Assembly: GCF_035818675.1 (NCBI RefSeq)
Contig: NZ_JAYKZZ010000011.1
Location: forward strand, 259,009 to 323,008
Direction: 5' to 3'
Origin: Parapedobacter flavus
Lineage (GTDB): Bacteria; Bacteroidota; Bacteroidia; Sphingobacteriales; Sphingobacteriaceae
DNA: 64,000 bases
The notes under the pieces are model-generated. The model was not told the DNA's origin. It saw only the letters and a list, made by a program, of their open reading frames with translations, and did not search any database. The position numbers and the translations under genes were made by a program. Of this stretch, positions 25,761 to 34,045 are shown piece by piece (the stretch's first letter is position 1; every line of letters starts with the position of its first letter).

Positions 25761-26957
25761 ATGGATGAATTAATCATTAAATCAAACAAACTTGTTGCTG
25801 GACAGTCGCTCGATTTCAAGCGTTCACTGTTTGACACGATCGATTGGACCAATCGGCTCATCGGTATTATGGGGGCCAGGGGCACCGGTAAGACGACCAT
25901 GCTGCTCCAGCGGCTCAAAGCACTGGGGTTGAGTGGCGGGCAAGCTGTTTACCTGTCGTTGGATGATATTTATTTTACCCGGAATAGTCTTACCGACGTA
26001 GTTAACACATTCGCTGCCAAGGGCGGGATATTCCTGTTTTTGGATGAAGTGCATAAATATCCTGATTGGCATCGGGAAATCAAAAATCTCTACGATTTCA
26101 ACCGTGAGCTGAACATTGTTTTTACGGGGTCTTCCATCATTGATATGTTCCAGCTGCCCATAGACCTGAGCCGTAGGGCCATCGTATATGAGTTGTCCGG
26201 GTTGTCGTTTAGGGAGTTTCTGCGATACGACCAAGGGATGGATTTTCCGGCCATACCGCTTGTCGAACTCCTAGAGGGGCACGAGCGACTGGCATTGGAA
26301 ATAAGCCAGCAGATTAAGCCACTTCAGTATTTCGGCACCTATCTACGCAATGGTTATTATCCCTTTTATAAAGAAAATATAGGTACGTATACGGCGAGAT
26401 TAGAGCAGGTAGTCCGCTTGGTCATCGAATACGACCTTGCTTTTGTGGAGCGTATCGATCACCAGAATATTCGGAAAATACTGGAGCTCCTGGCAGTTTT
26501 GGCAGAGCATGTGCCTTTTACACCAAATATATCAGACTTGAGCAGGAAACTATCGATGGGTCGAAACACGCTCGTCCAGTATTTTCACTATCTCGACAAA
26601 GCACGGTTAATTAATACGCTATATGCCGCCGGTAAGGGGTATGGTAAATTGGAGAAGCCTGGCAAAGTACTGCTCGAAAACCCCAATTTGTTTGAGGCGC
26701 TGGCTGTTGGGCATCAGGAGAAAGGAAGTGTACGCGAATCTTTTTTCGCGGGTCAACTGCGCAATGCAGGTCACCACCTGTCGTTGCATGGGCAAGGGGA
26801 TTTCACGGTGGACCGTAAATTCGTTTTTGAGGTAGGGGGTAAGAAGAAGGGATTTAAACAGATTGCCGGTATACCCGATTCTTTTGTCGCTGCCGACGAG
26901 TTGGAATCGGGTGTGGGTAACAAAATCCCACTGTGGCTCTTCGGGTTCTTATATTGA
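25761..26957 (+). CDS. AAA-type ATP-binding protein (DUF4143-like ATPase)
   Basis: The protein has 398 residues from ATG 25761. A Walker A motif (GARGTGKTT, residues 38-46) and Walker B (IFLFLDEVHKYPDWHREIK, D near 95) belong to the ATPase family often annotated AAA/DUF4143, with a second half (about 260-395) carrying a winged-helix-like segment (PNISDLSRKLSMGRNTLVQYFHYLDKARLI) and a restriction-endonuclease-like stretch (GQGDFTVDRKFVFEVGGK). Such proteins are common accessory genes in Bacteroidota; the role is unknown. It stands alone between a repeat and a decayed toxin-antitoxin region. The sequence is intact. Confidence 0.82.
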   Translation: MDELIIKSNKLVAGQSLDFKRSLFDTIDWTNRLIGIMGARGTGKTTMLLQRLKALGLSGGQAVYLSLDDIYFTRNSLTDVVNTFAAKGGIFLFLDEVHKYPDWHREIKNLYDFNRELNIVFTGSSIIDMFQLPIDLSRRAIVYELSGLSFREFLRYDQGMDFPAIPLVELLEGHERLALEISQQIKPLQYFGTYLRNGYYPFYKENIGTYTARLEQVVRLVIEYDLAFVERIDHQNIRKILELLAVLAEHVPFTPNISDLSRKLSMGRNTLVQYFHYLDKARLINTLYAAGKGYGKLEKPGKVLLENPNLFEALAVGHQEKGSVRESFFAGQLRNAGHHLSLHGQGDFTVDRKFVFEVGGKKKGFKQIAGIPDSFVAADELESGVGNKIPLWLFGFLY

Positions 26958-26984
26958 GCGGTTTCCTCACCAGGCACAAAGCAA

Positions 26985-27115
26985 TGGAGTCGTCGCCTAA
27001 GGCGAGGCATGGCGCATCGGGACAGCAAAGGCGCCACTGCCCGCTGCTCTTAAGCTGATGAAATAACGTCTCGCTGGAAGAGCAAAAAAGCAAACAGCAA
27101 AAAAGCAAACCAAAG
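26985..27115. repeat. Intergenic short-repeat cluster A
   Basis: The segment contains CGCCTAAGGCGAGG, then GCGCATCGGGACAG and CAAAGGCGCCAC, followed by short AGCAAA-type runs. Related modules recur at 27626-27760 (CAAAGGCGCCAC, CCCGCTGCTC, AGCAAA runs) and 28480-28680 (three CATCGCCTGAGRCGA copies). No reading frame is credible here. Confidence 0.5.
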
Positions 27116-27178
27116 TCGGCACAACCCCAATGCCGGCCCGCTGGAGTGACTGAGCACATCGAAGTCCGAAAAAATCGC

Positions 27179-27186
27179 TAAATTTG
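27179..27186 (+). promoter_or_regulatory. -7 element TAAATTTG for the UPF0175 gene
   Basis: A TAnnTTTG match 27 bases upstream of ATG 27214. Confidence 0.55.
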
Positions 27187-27213
27187 TCTTACTGAATAAA
27201 ATTCAACAAGATT

Positions 27214-27471
27214 ATGGGAACACAAATAGCCGTTTCTTTTCCTGAATCACTCGCATTGTCACTAAAAATGGATAACCGCGAGTTTGAGCGAGAAATGAAA
27301 GTGCTCTCGCTCGTCAAACTTTATGAGCTTGGTAAAATATCGTCGGGTGTTGCAGCGAAATTGTTGGATATAAAAAGGGTAGAATTTTTAAACCTCCTTG
27401 GTAAATATCATGTGTCGTATCTCCACACCGCATCCAATGATGACTTACTAAGTGATTTTCAACATGCGTAA
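27214..27471 (+). CDS. UPF0175 family protein, probable antitoxin
   Basis: The protein has 85 residues with the UPF0175 pattern: IAVSFPESLALSLK, then EREMKVLSLVKLYELGKISSGVAAKLLDIKRVEFLNLLGKY, a helix-turn-helix-like segment, and an acidic C-terminal tail. UPF0175 genes usually precede a DUF3368 PIN-like toxin. Here the ATG of such a toxin (27464) overlaps the last codons, but the toxin is deleted internally (see next entry), so this is an orphan antitoxin. It has its own promoter. Confidence 0.8.
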   Translation: MGTQIAVSFPESLALSLKMDNREFEREMKVLSLVKLYELGKISSGVAAKLLDIKRVEFLNLLGKYHVSYLHTASNDDLLSDFQHA

Positions 27472-27548
27472 AGTAGCTTGTGAGGAAAGATGTTTGGCTA
27501 TCGCCTAAAATCATTGAACAACTCAAAGAAATGGCAGGTGAAATTTAG
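27464..27548 (+). pseudogene. DUF3368 toxin remnant with internal deletion
   Basis: An ATG overlaps the UPF0175 stop and reads MRKVA, which fits the start of DUF3368 proteins. Within a dozen codons the frame breaks. A second frame then reads LSPKIIEQLKEMAGEI and a stop, which fits the C-terminus of the same family (LSPKxIExxKxxAGE). About 130 residues of the expected toxin are missing. The toxin is therefore inactive. Confidence 0.65.
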
Positions 27549-27625
27549 GGTGCCGACCCAATAACGCTAGGAAAATCGCAGTAATCAAACCGCATAGCAC
27601 GAACAGCAGTAAGCAAAAGCAACCA

Positions 27626-27760
27626 ACAAAGGCGCCACAACCCCGCTGCTCGTGAGTTGGCTAAAGTAACGCCTGGCCAGAAAAGCAAATAGCAAATAGC
27701 AAAAAGCAAATAGCAAATTCGCAATGAGCAAAAAAGCAAACAGCAGAAAAGCAATTCACT
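27626..27760. repeat. Intergenic short-repeat cluster B
   Basis: A second copy of the module CAAAGGCGCCAC, CCCGCTGCTC, TAAAGTAACGCCTGGCC is followed by a run of AGCAAATAGCAAATAGCAAAAAGC-like units of varying spacing. It resembles cluster A at 27027-27115, including the order of its parts. Spacing is irregular, so this is not a CRISPR array. Confidence 0.5.
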
Positions 27761-27769
27761 TAAATGTTG

Positions 27770-27777
27770 TATATTTG
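27770..27777 (+). promoter_or_regulatory. -7 element TATATTTG for the antitoxin/PIN pair
   Basis: A perfect TAnnTTTG match 29 bases upstream of ATG 27807. Confidence 0.55.
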
Positions 27778-27806
27778 ATTTGTATAAAAATAACAGGGGT
27801 AACGCG

Positions 27807-28036
27807 ATGGAAAGAATTGTACTGGAAGTGATAGCAGTACCAGCAAAAAATGGAGAGCTGCTTCCATACAACTCAAAACGGAGTTGAGCAGGCTTATGGA
27901 AAGGCAAATTGCTAAACTTATCGACGACAATAAGGGGCGTGATTCTATTCAATATTTTAATGAGTTGCGTGACGAAATGGCTGAAAAGGGGTTGACTCAG
28001 GAAGTTTTGGACGATATCCTGAACGATGAAGCGTAA
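27807..28036 (+). pseudogene. Antitoxin gene of a PIN toxin pair, one-base deletion
   Basis: ATG 27807 opens MERIVLEV, then the frame fails and stops after 26 codons. Adding one base after 27830 (GTG-AT to GTG-GAT) gives a smooth 76-residue protein: MERIVLEVDSSTSKKWRAAS, then LSRLMERQIAKLIDDN and LTQEVLDDILNDEA. This is the form of small helical antitoxins paired with PIN toxins in Bacteroidota. The stop overlaps the PIN start by 11 bases, a usual coupled arrangement. A sequencing error at GG is possible but the partner gene is also shifted. Confidence 0.7.
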
Positions 28037-28435
28037 GCTGTTTGTTTTTGATACCAACGCATTGGTCAGCGCCGCACTAATCAAAAATTCGGTAAACGGC
28101 CGAGCCCTTGATCGGGCCTTTCTTATCGGTACAATCTGTATATCGCAGGCTACTTTGCTGGAATTCACCGAAGTACATATCGTCCTAAATTTGACAGGTA
28201 CCTCAACGAGGAGCGGCGGCTTAGCATGATTGACCGAATTGAGCAAGATTGCAAAGTATTCCACATTACGAAATCGATAAAAGCGTGCCGTGACCCGAAG
28301 GATGATAAATACTTGGAGCTAGCTGTGGCGGCCAAAGCATCATGCTTGATTACGGGTGATAACGACCTCCTGGTGTTAAATCCTTTCAGGAACATCCCTA
28401 TTTTGACTGCGGCCGATTTTATGAGTCGGTTTTAG
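28026..28435 (+). pseudogene. PIN domain toxin gene, one-base deletion
   Basis: The start MKRKLFVFDTNALVSAALIK has the first catalytic Asp of PIN RNases (D in FDTN). After EFTEV the frame breaks near 28176. Restoring one base continues with YRPKFDRYLNEERRLSMIDRI, then the late acidic motif ITGDNDLLVLNPF and ends DFMSRF, 136 residues in all. The order and length match the VapC-like PIN family with RDPKDDKYLELA carrying further acidic residues. As written it encodes only the first third correctly and is probably inactive. Confidence 0.78.
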
Positions 28436-28937
28436 TAGTTAGTCACCATAGGCAATCGGAGCGCACCGTCGCATAAGACGTAGCCATCGCCTGAGGCGAA
28501 CCGCAAAGGCGCCACAACCCCATGCAATAAAACTTTGGCCCAGTTTTCGCTGCAACGGAAGCAAATGGAACGAAGTGACATCCCGAAAACGCAGTCATCG
28601 CCTGAGGCGAGACGTAGTGCCTCGGGACAAAAAGTGCAGCCATCGCCTGAGACGAGGCGCAGCGCATCGGGAAAGCGACAATGCAGGTACAAAAACACAA
28701 GTAGTACGCTTGCAAGCACCAAACCCGCCGTTCAGCTAGAAAGCCGCCTAGGAATCTTGCGGTTTGCAGTGGGATGCACTACCAACCGTAGCAATAGATT
28801 CCAGTGGCGAGTTTTTTGCCTACTTTTTTGCGGAAAAAAGTAGGGCCCCGTCGCGGCGAGCGACGGAAAGGCTAAGCGCAGGCAAAAAAGATTAAAAGTC
28901 GATTACTCGGAAAACAACAAGCAATAAACAAAATATG
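28436..28937. repeat. Repeat-rich intergenic region before the capsule locus
   Basis: No gene was found in these 500 bases. Three related units occur: AGCCATCGCCTGAGGCGA (28482-28499), a form with GTCATCGCCTGAGGCGA (28593-28609) and CATCGCCTGAGACGA (28641-28655), the last two followed by AG-GC-TCGGGA tails. CAAAGGCGCCACAACCCC (28504-28521) repeats the module of clusters A and B. The stretch ends with two strong hairpins near 28819-28866. The region seems built from copies of one dispersed intergenic repeat family. Confidence 0.55.
28819..28844. terminator. Perfect 11-bp hairpin, possible bidirectional terminator
   Basis: CCTACTTTTTT and AAAAAAGTAGG form a perfect stem around GCGG, and a second hairpin CCGTCGC/GCGACGG follows at 28848-28866. 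The stem carries A and T runs on both arms, so it could end transcription from either side. It may equally be the end of a dispersed repeat, since it is not immediately behind an intact gene. Confidence 0.4.
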
Positions 28938-28945
28938 TACCTTTG
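28938..28945 (+). promoter_or_regulatory. -7 element TACCTTTG for the capsule operon
   Basis: A TAnnTTTG match 40 bases before ATG 28986. It overlaps an in-frame ATG at 28935, which is therefore not the start. It is the only strong promoter seen upstream of the export genes. Confidence 0.65.
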
Positions 28946-28985
28946 CCCCATTCGAACGTTACATAACATACAATTAACAAAATCG

Positions 28986-31442
28986 ATGAAGCGATACCTC
29001 CTATTGCTGGCAGGACTGTTCTGGTTAGTCACCACCGAAGCCCAAACCCCCGATGTTTCCAAGATCAAGGTGGAGCAGCTCTCGGACGAGCAGGTACTGC
29101 GCATGATCACCGAAGCAGATAAGCGGGGGGTAAGCGATGCCCAACTCATCCAGGACCTCGGCCAGCGCGGCATGTCCACGGACGAGCAGCAGAAGCTGCG
29201 CAACCGCATCACCACCGTACGGCAGCAAAAGTTGGAAGGTACACGGGAGACCGACATTGTGCAACCCACGGACAACAGTGATCGGACGGTCAACGAAGAC
29301 GAGATCCTATACGATACGGTAGAAGCCGAGGTGGAGCAGGAAGAAGCCAGCGAGGGGCGGATTTTCGGCTCCAGCCTCTTCCGCAACGGAAACATCACCT
29401 TTGCGCCCAACCTCAACATCCCTACGCCAAAAAACTACATCATCGGTCCCGGCGACGAGCTGCTCATCGACCTTACCGGCGATAACGAAGTAAGCTACCG
29501 GCTCCCCGTATCCGCCGAAGGCACCATCAATGTGGATTATGTGGGGATGATCCCTGTGGCTGGTCTCTCGGTGCAAGACGCAATCGCTAAAATCAAAAAC
29601 CAAATGGGCGGTACTTACCCACAACTGCGCTCCGGCAGCACGCGGCTATCGCTCACGCTGGGTAACATCCGCAGTATCCAGGTTACGCTTACCGGGTTCG
29701 TTACCAAGCCCGGCACCTACACGCTGCCCTCCTTGGCCAACGTGTTCAACGCGCTTTACGCCGCCGGCGGCCCTTCACGAAAAGGTACCTACCGGAATAT
29801 CCAGCTTATCCGCAACAACCAGGTTATTGAGACCATAGACACGTACGACTTCCTCACCAGGGGCGTCCAGCCCGGCAATGTACGCTTGGAAGAGGGCGAT
29901 GTGATCCATGTCCCCGTATTTAATCGGCACGTCTCCGTAGAGGGGTTGGTCAATCAACCCGGCACGTTCGAGCCATTACCCAGTGAATCGCTGGCCGATG
30001 TGCTCCGTTTCGCGGGTGATTTCTCGCCCGAGGCGTACACCGCCAAGGTGAAAGTGCTGCAGATCACCGACCGGGAGCGCAGCGTGGCCGACATCTATGC
30101 CGACGATTATGCCAGCTACACGCCGCAGAATGGCGACCAATATATTGTAGAGGAAGTGCTCGACCGCTACGCCAACCGCGTGGAAATCGAAGGCGCGGTA
30201 TTCCGCCCCGGCAAATACGCGCTTACGGAAGGGCTCACGCTCCGGCAACTCATCCAGCAGGCCGACGGCCTCAAGGAAGATGCCTTTATGGCGCGGGCCT
30301 ACATCAACCGGTTAAAGCCTAATAATACCCAAGAGTTGATTACCGTGAACCTCAGCGAGCTGATGGAAGGTGACGCCGAAGAGAACCATGTATTGCAGCG
30401 CGAAGACCGCATCATCATCTCTTCCATTTTCGACCTCCGCGAGGAATATACCGTAGCCATCAGCGGACAAGTGCGTCGGCCGGGGCAGTTCCCTTACGTG
30501 GAGCAGATGACCCTTGGTAGCCTCATCCAGATGAGCGGAGGGTTGGCGGAGGCCGCCAATGTCGAATATGTCGATGTGGCCCGCCGCATCCGCCGCAACG
30601 TCAACGTACAAGATTCGGCCGTTTCCGAGCTGGTGCGGGTCAATTTCGATAGCCGCGAGGCGGCGTTGCAATCCAATTTCGTGTTGCAGCCGTTTGATAT
30701 CGTGAGTGTGCATACCAGCACCGGCTACCAAGTGCAACGCATGGTACGCATCGAGGGCGAGGTTAACATGCCCGGCGAATACGCGCTGCTCAAGAAGGAC
30801 GAAACCATTTCCGATCTCATCCGTCGTGCGGGTGGGGTTACCGAGTTTGCTTACTTGCCCGGTGCGTCGTTGCAACGTAAAGCTTCGGATGCCAAGGTGT
30901 CGACGGACCACAGCGCGCTTTCAAGCCAAGCCCGCCGAGAGTTGTCCGAATTGGAAGCAGACCAGGCCGATATGCGGGGGCTTGCGTTGAAGAACACTGG
31001 GGAGGATGGTGCAGCAACCAGTTTGTTTTTTAGCAATTATGTGGGCATAAAGCTGGATAAAGTGCTCGAAGGCCATAGCAAGTACGATATCCCTTTAGAA
31101 GACGAAGATGTCATCATCGTGCCGCGGCAATTGCGCACAGTGATTGTGCGTGGGCAGGTGCTTAATCCCAATCGAGTGGTGTATCAAAAGGGTAAATCGC
31201 TGAAATATTACATCAATCAAGCGGGCGGGTTCACATCAAGGGCACATAAACGGAAAACATTTGTGCAGCACGCCAATGGAGCGGTGCAAGGTTCGCTGTG
31301 GGGTTATCCACCAGTGCAGCCCGGCAGTGAGATTATTGTACCCACCAAACCTGAGCGCGAGCCGCTTAGCGTCCAAGCGTGGATCAGCATGGGTAGTGTG
31401 GTCACGTCGTTGGCTGCAGTAGTGGTAAGTTTATTAAGGTAA
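28986..31442 (+). CDS. Wza-like polysaccharide export outer-membrane protein with multiple SLBB domains
   Basis: The protein has 818 residues from ATG 28986, with a signal peptide (MKRYLLLLAGLFWLVTTEAQ). Residues about 140-240 are the Poly_export domain (NYIIGPGDELLIDLTGDNE, VDYVGMIPVAGLSVQDA). A series of SLBB domains follows (e.g. VTLTGFVTKPGTYTL, VEGLVNQPGTFEP, IEGAVFRPGKYAL, ISGQVRRPGQFPY, IEGEVNMPGEYALL, VRGQVLNPNRVVY). A C-terminal hydrophobic helix (VTSLAAVVVSLLR) ends it. It forms the periplasm-to-outer-membrane export channel. It is about twice the length of E. coli Wza, as usual in Bacteroidota. Composition becomes more AT-rich over the last ~500 bases, suggesting a recombination boundary within the gene. 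Confidence 0.93.
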   Translation: MKRYLLLLAGLFWLVTTEAQTPDVSKIKVEQLSDEQVLRMITEADKRGVSDAQLIQDLGQRGMSTDEQQKLRNRITTVRQQKLEGTRETDIVQPTDNSDRTVNEDEILYDTVEAEVEQEEASEGRIFGSSLFRNGNITFAPNLNIPTPKNYIIGPGDELLIDLTGDNEVSYRLPVSAEGTINVDYVGMIPVAGLSVQDAIAKIKNQMGGTYPQLRSGSTRLSLTLGNIRSIQVTLTGFVTKPGTYTLPSLANVFNALYAAGGPSRKGTYRNIQLIRNNQVIETIDTYDFLTRGVQPGNVRLEEGDVIHVPVFNRHVSVEGLVNQPGTFEPLPSESLADVLRFAGDFSPEAYTAKVKVLQITDRERSVADIYADDYASYTPQNGDQYIVEEVLDRYANRVEIEGAVFRPGKYALTEGLTLRQLIQQADGLKEDAFMARAYINRLKPNNTQELITVNLSELMEGDAEENHVLQREDRIIISSIFDLREEYTVAISGQVRRPGQFPYVEQMTLGSLIQMSGGLAEAANVEYVDVARRIRRNVNVQDSAVSELVRVNFDSREAALQSNFVLQPFDIVSVHTSTGYQVQRMVRIEGEVNMPGEYALLKKDETISDLIRRAGGVTEFAYLPGASLQRKASDAKVSTDHSALSSQARRELSELEADQADMRGLALKNTGEDGAATSLFFSNYVGIKLDKVLEGHSKYDIPLEDEDVIIVPRQLRTVIVRGQVLNPNRVVYQKGKSLKYYINQAGGFTSRAHKRKTFVQHANGAVQGSLWGYPPVQPGSEIIVPTKPEREPLSVQAWISMGSVVTSLAAVVVSLLR

Positions 31443-31447
31443 GAAAG

Positions 31448-32536
31448 ATGGCAACTGAACCAACATACACGCCCAAAGACCCAGACATTCCTATCAAGGA
31501 ACTCATACTGGATATTCAAAAATGGGTACGCTACCTGTGGTCCAAATGGCTGATTTTACTAATAGCTGGTTTATTAGGGGGGGGGGTAGGTTTATGGTAC
31601 GCCATTGTAAAAAAACCGGTTTATACAGCGACCACGACCTTTGTGTTAGAAGCAAGTGATTCCAAGAGTGGATTAGGTCGACTAGCAGGAATGGCTGCGA
31701 TTGCCGGTATTGATGTAGGTGGAAACGCAGGGGGGTTATTTCAAGGCAATAACATTTTGGAGCTGTACAGATCGCGTAAAATGCTGGAAAAGTCCCTATT
31801 GTCGAAGGTTCAGCTAGAAACAGATGAATTGTTAATTGAACGTTATATTGCATTCAATGGAATTAAGGAAGTTTGGGAAGCGCGGCCGGATTTATTAACT
31901 TTAGACTTTCACCAAGACCCTGCGTCGCTTATACCACAGGAGCGTCGGTTACGTGATAGTGTGTTGACATCATTTATTAGTGCCATTAGGAAAGATATTT
32001 TAACTGTGGAAAAAGTCGAGAACCTGTCGATTATTCAAGTAGATGTTGCGTCGCAGGATGAGATTTTTTCCAAAGAGTTTAATGAACGTTTAGTAAAAGA
32101 AGTAAACGAGTTTTATACTCAGACAAAGACCAAAAAGTCAGTAGATAATATAGCTATTCTGCAACAAAAGGCCGATTCCGTTCGTGCTGTAATGACAGGA
32201 GCCATCTATGATGCAGCACACGCATCCGATATCACACCAAATATTAATCCGACTCGACAGGTCCAACGTATTGTGCCAACTCAACAGGCTCAATTCTCTG
32301 CCGAGACGAATAAAGAAGTGTTGAATCAATTACAACAGAATTTGGAATTGGCCAAAATGTCCTTATTGCAAGAACAGCCACTAATCCAATTAGTAGACCA
32401 GCCTGTGTTCCCATTGAAGGTGGATCGCCTTGGTAAAGTAAAGGGTACCGTGATAGGAGGATTCTTCTTCGGTTTTCTAGCCCTTTTGGTGCTTATTGGA
32501 CGTAAGTACATTAGAGACGTAATGGATACGGCCTGA
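31448..32536 (+). CDS. Wzz-type chain length determinant protein
   Basis: The protein has 362 residues. An N-terminal cytoplasmic segment is followed by TM1 (about 36-56, LILLIAGLLGGGVGLWYAIV), a periplasmic coiled-coil-rich region (Gln/Glu/Lys-rich around 120-310) and TM2 (about 328-348, VIGGFFFGFLALLVLI). This is the topology of Wzz/PCP proteins that set polymer length and link to the Wza-like channel. There is no fused or adjacent tyrosine kinase domain in the window, unlike Wzc. It starts 5 bases after the export gene. Confidence 0.87.
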   Translation: MATEPTYTPKDPDIPIKELILDIQKWVRYLWSKWLILLIAGLLGGGVGLWYAIVKKPVYTATTTFVLEASDSKSGLGRLAGMAAIAGIDVGGNAGGLFQGNNILELYRSRKMLEKSLLSKVQLETDELLIERYIAFNGIKEVWEARPDLLTLDFHQDPASLIPQERRLRDSVLTSFISAIRKDILTVEKVENLSIIQVDVASQDEIFSKEFNERLVKEVNEFYTQTKTKKSVDNIAILQQKADSVRAVMTGAIYDAAHASDITPNINPTRQVQRIVPTQQAQFSAETNKEVLNQLQQNLELAKMSLLQEQPLIQLVDQPVFPLKVDRLGKVKGTVIGGFFFGFLALLVLIGRKYIRDVMDTA

Positions 32537-32614
32537 TGCGCGGAGCAAAGGAGAGAGTCTCTTGATTTTTTCTCGTAATGGAAATAACGGTTTCCTCGAA
32601 AAGATATAAATGAG

Positions 32615-32622
32615 TACTTTTG
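32615..32622 (+). promoter_or_regulatory. -7 element TACTTTTG, possible internal capsule promoter
   Basis: A TAnnTTTG match in the 143-base gap after the Wzz gene, 57 bases before the dehydrogenase ATG. It may give the sugar genes their own transcript. Confidence 0.45.
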
Positions 32623-32679
32623 TTGCTCATTCGTCATTGAAGCAATATGATGAAGTGCTTGGTATACTAATTTATTCAG

Positions 32680-34008
32680 ATGAGCAACAGTCATTTATCA
32701 AAAATTGTCCAACCCCGGATAGCAGTAATAGGGCTTGGATATGTTGGCCTTCCATTAGCTATTGAGTTCGGTAAGAAATATGAAGTTTTAGGTTTTGATA
32801 TTAGTGGAGAGCGTGTAAAAGAATTGTCGGAAGGCAAGGACCGTACTCACGAAGCTAACTTGAAGGATCTCCACGCCGCCATTTTGCAACATAGTGGAGA
32901 AGAAGGGAATAAAACGAGAGAAATTGGCCTTTCTTTTTCATCCGATATGGCGGATTTAAAAGATTATGATACTTATATCGTTACCGTACCAACACCGATT
33001 GATCAATTTAAAGCTCCAGATTTAACCCCATTAATTAAGGCATCAGAAATGTTGGGGACTGTTCTTTCAAAGGGTAATGTTGTTATTTATGAATCGACTG
33101 TTTATCCTGGTTGTACTGAGGAGGATTGTGTGCCAGTTTTGGAACGGGTTTCAGGGTTAAGGTATAATATAGATTTCTTTGCAGGGTATTCACCTGAACG
33201 TATCAACCCCGGAGACAAGATCAATACATTAACAAAGATTAAAAAAGTCACTAGCGGGTCTACCCCGGAAATTGCCGAGCGAGTAGACGAGCTTTATCAG
33301 TCAATTATTGAAGCAGGGACACATAAAGCACCAAGCATCAAGGTGGCCGAAGCGTCTAAGGCTATTGAGAACGCTCAACGAGACGTTAATATTTCTTTCG
33401 TCAACGAGCTTTCCCTTATTTTTGACAGAATTGGTATCGATACCAACGACGTCATTGAAGCTGCGGCGACCAAGTGGAATTTTCTAAAATATCAACCTGG
33501 TTTGGTGGGAGGCCACTGCATTGGGGTTGACCCATATTATTTGGCACATAAAGCACAATCTTTGGGCTATCATCCGCAAGTGATACTTTCGGGTCGCCGT
33601 GTTAATGACCAAATGGGCGCTTTCGTAGCCGATAAAGTCGTGAAATTGATGATTCAAAAGGATCACAAAATTAAGGATTCCCGCGCTTTGATTATGGGAA
33701 TAACATTTAAGGAAAATTGCCCCGACATCCGGAATACCCGAGTGGTCGATATTTATCATGAATTGGTGCAGTTCGGCCTCAGTGTGGATGTTTACGACCC
33801 ATGGGCTGACCCTGATGAGGTAAAACAAGAATATGGGTTAGATATTCTTAATGAGGTGGATACGCACGTGGTTTACGATGCTATTGTCGTGGCAGTTGCG
33901 CATAGTGAGTTCCTAAAGTTTGACTATCAAAAAGTGAGGCGAAATAATGGTGTCATTTTCGATACCAAAGCCTGTCTTAATCGCGATCTTGTTGACGGAA
34001 GATTATAA
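32680..34008 (+). CDS. UDP-N-acetylhexosamine 6-dehydrogenase (TviB/WbpA/WbpO-like)
   Basis: The protein has 442 residues. The N-terminal Rossmann motif IAVIGLGYVGLPLAIEFG (about 14-31) binds NAD. The catalytic cysteine is C280 in VGGHCIGVDPYYL. The sequence continues through the C-terminal UDP-binding domain (ALIMGITFKENCPDIRNTRV). It oxidises the C6 alcohol of a UDP-N-acetylhexosamine to a uronic acid; GlcNAc or GalNAc specificity cannot be told. A truncated close relative is at 60133-60885. The gene is AT-rich like its neighbours to the right, and in contrast to the next gene. Confidence 0.9.
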   Translation: MSNSHLSKIVQPRIAVIGLGYVGLPLAIEFGKKYEVLGFDISGERVKELSEGKDRTHEANLKDLHAAILQHSGEEGNKTREIGLSFSSDMADLKDYDTYIVTVPTPIDQFKAPDLTPLIKASEMLGTVLSKGNVVIYESTVYPGCTEEDCVPVLERVSGLRYNIDFFAGYSPERINPGDKINTLTKIKKVTSGSTPEIAERVDELYQSIIEAGTHKAPSIKVAEASKAIENAQRDVNISFVNELSLIFDRIGIDTNDVIEAAATKWNFLKYQPGLVGGHCIGVDPYYLAHKAQSLGYHPQVILSGRRVNDQMGAFVADKVVKLMIQKDHKIKDSRALIMGITFKENCPDIRNTRVVDIYHELVQFGLSVDVYDPWADPDEVKQEYGLDILNEVDTHVVYDAIVVAVAHSEFLKFDYQKVRRNNGVIFDTKACLNRDLVDGRL

Positions 34009-34045
34009 TTTTTATTTGCTTAATGGATATTCATATTCAAGATAG

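Noticed and set aside
27680..27760. AGCAAA-type repeats considered as a CRISPR array
   Set aside because: Units are 6-9 bases long and irregular, with no spacers and no cas genes.
27545..28264. 239-codon open frame on the - strand over the PIN pair
   Set aside because: It runs antisense to the two frameshifted genes and across repeats; the sense reading gives clear antitoxin and PIN motifs.
28935..28985. Longer start for the Wza-like protein
   Set aside because: The ATG at 28935 overlaps the -7 element TACCTTTG, so it would not be in the mRNA; ATG 28986 gives a proper signal peptide.
32546..32571. Possible terminator between Wzz and the dehydrogenase gene
   Set aside because: The stem (GAGAGA/TCTCTT) is short and imperfect although a T run follows; not convincing enough to list.
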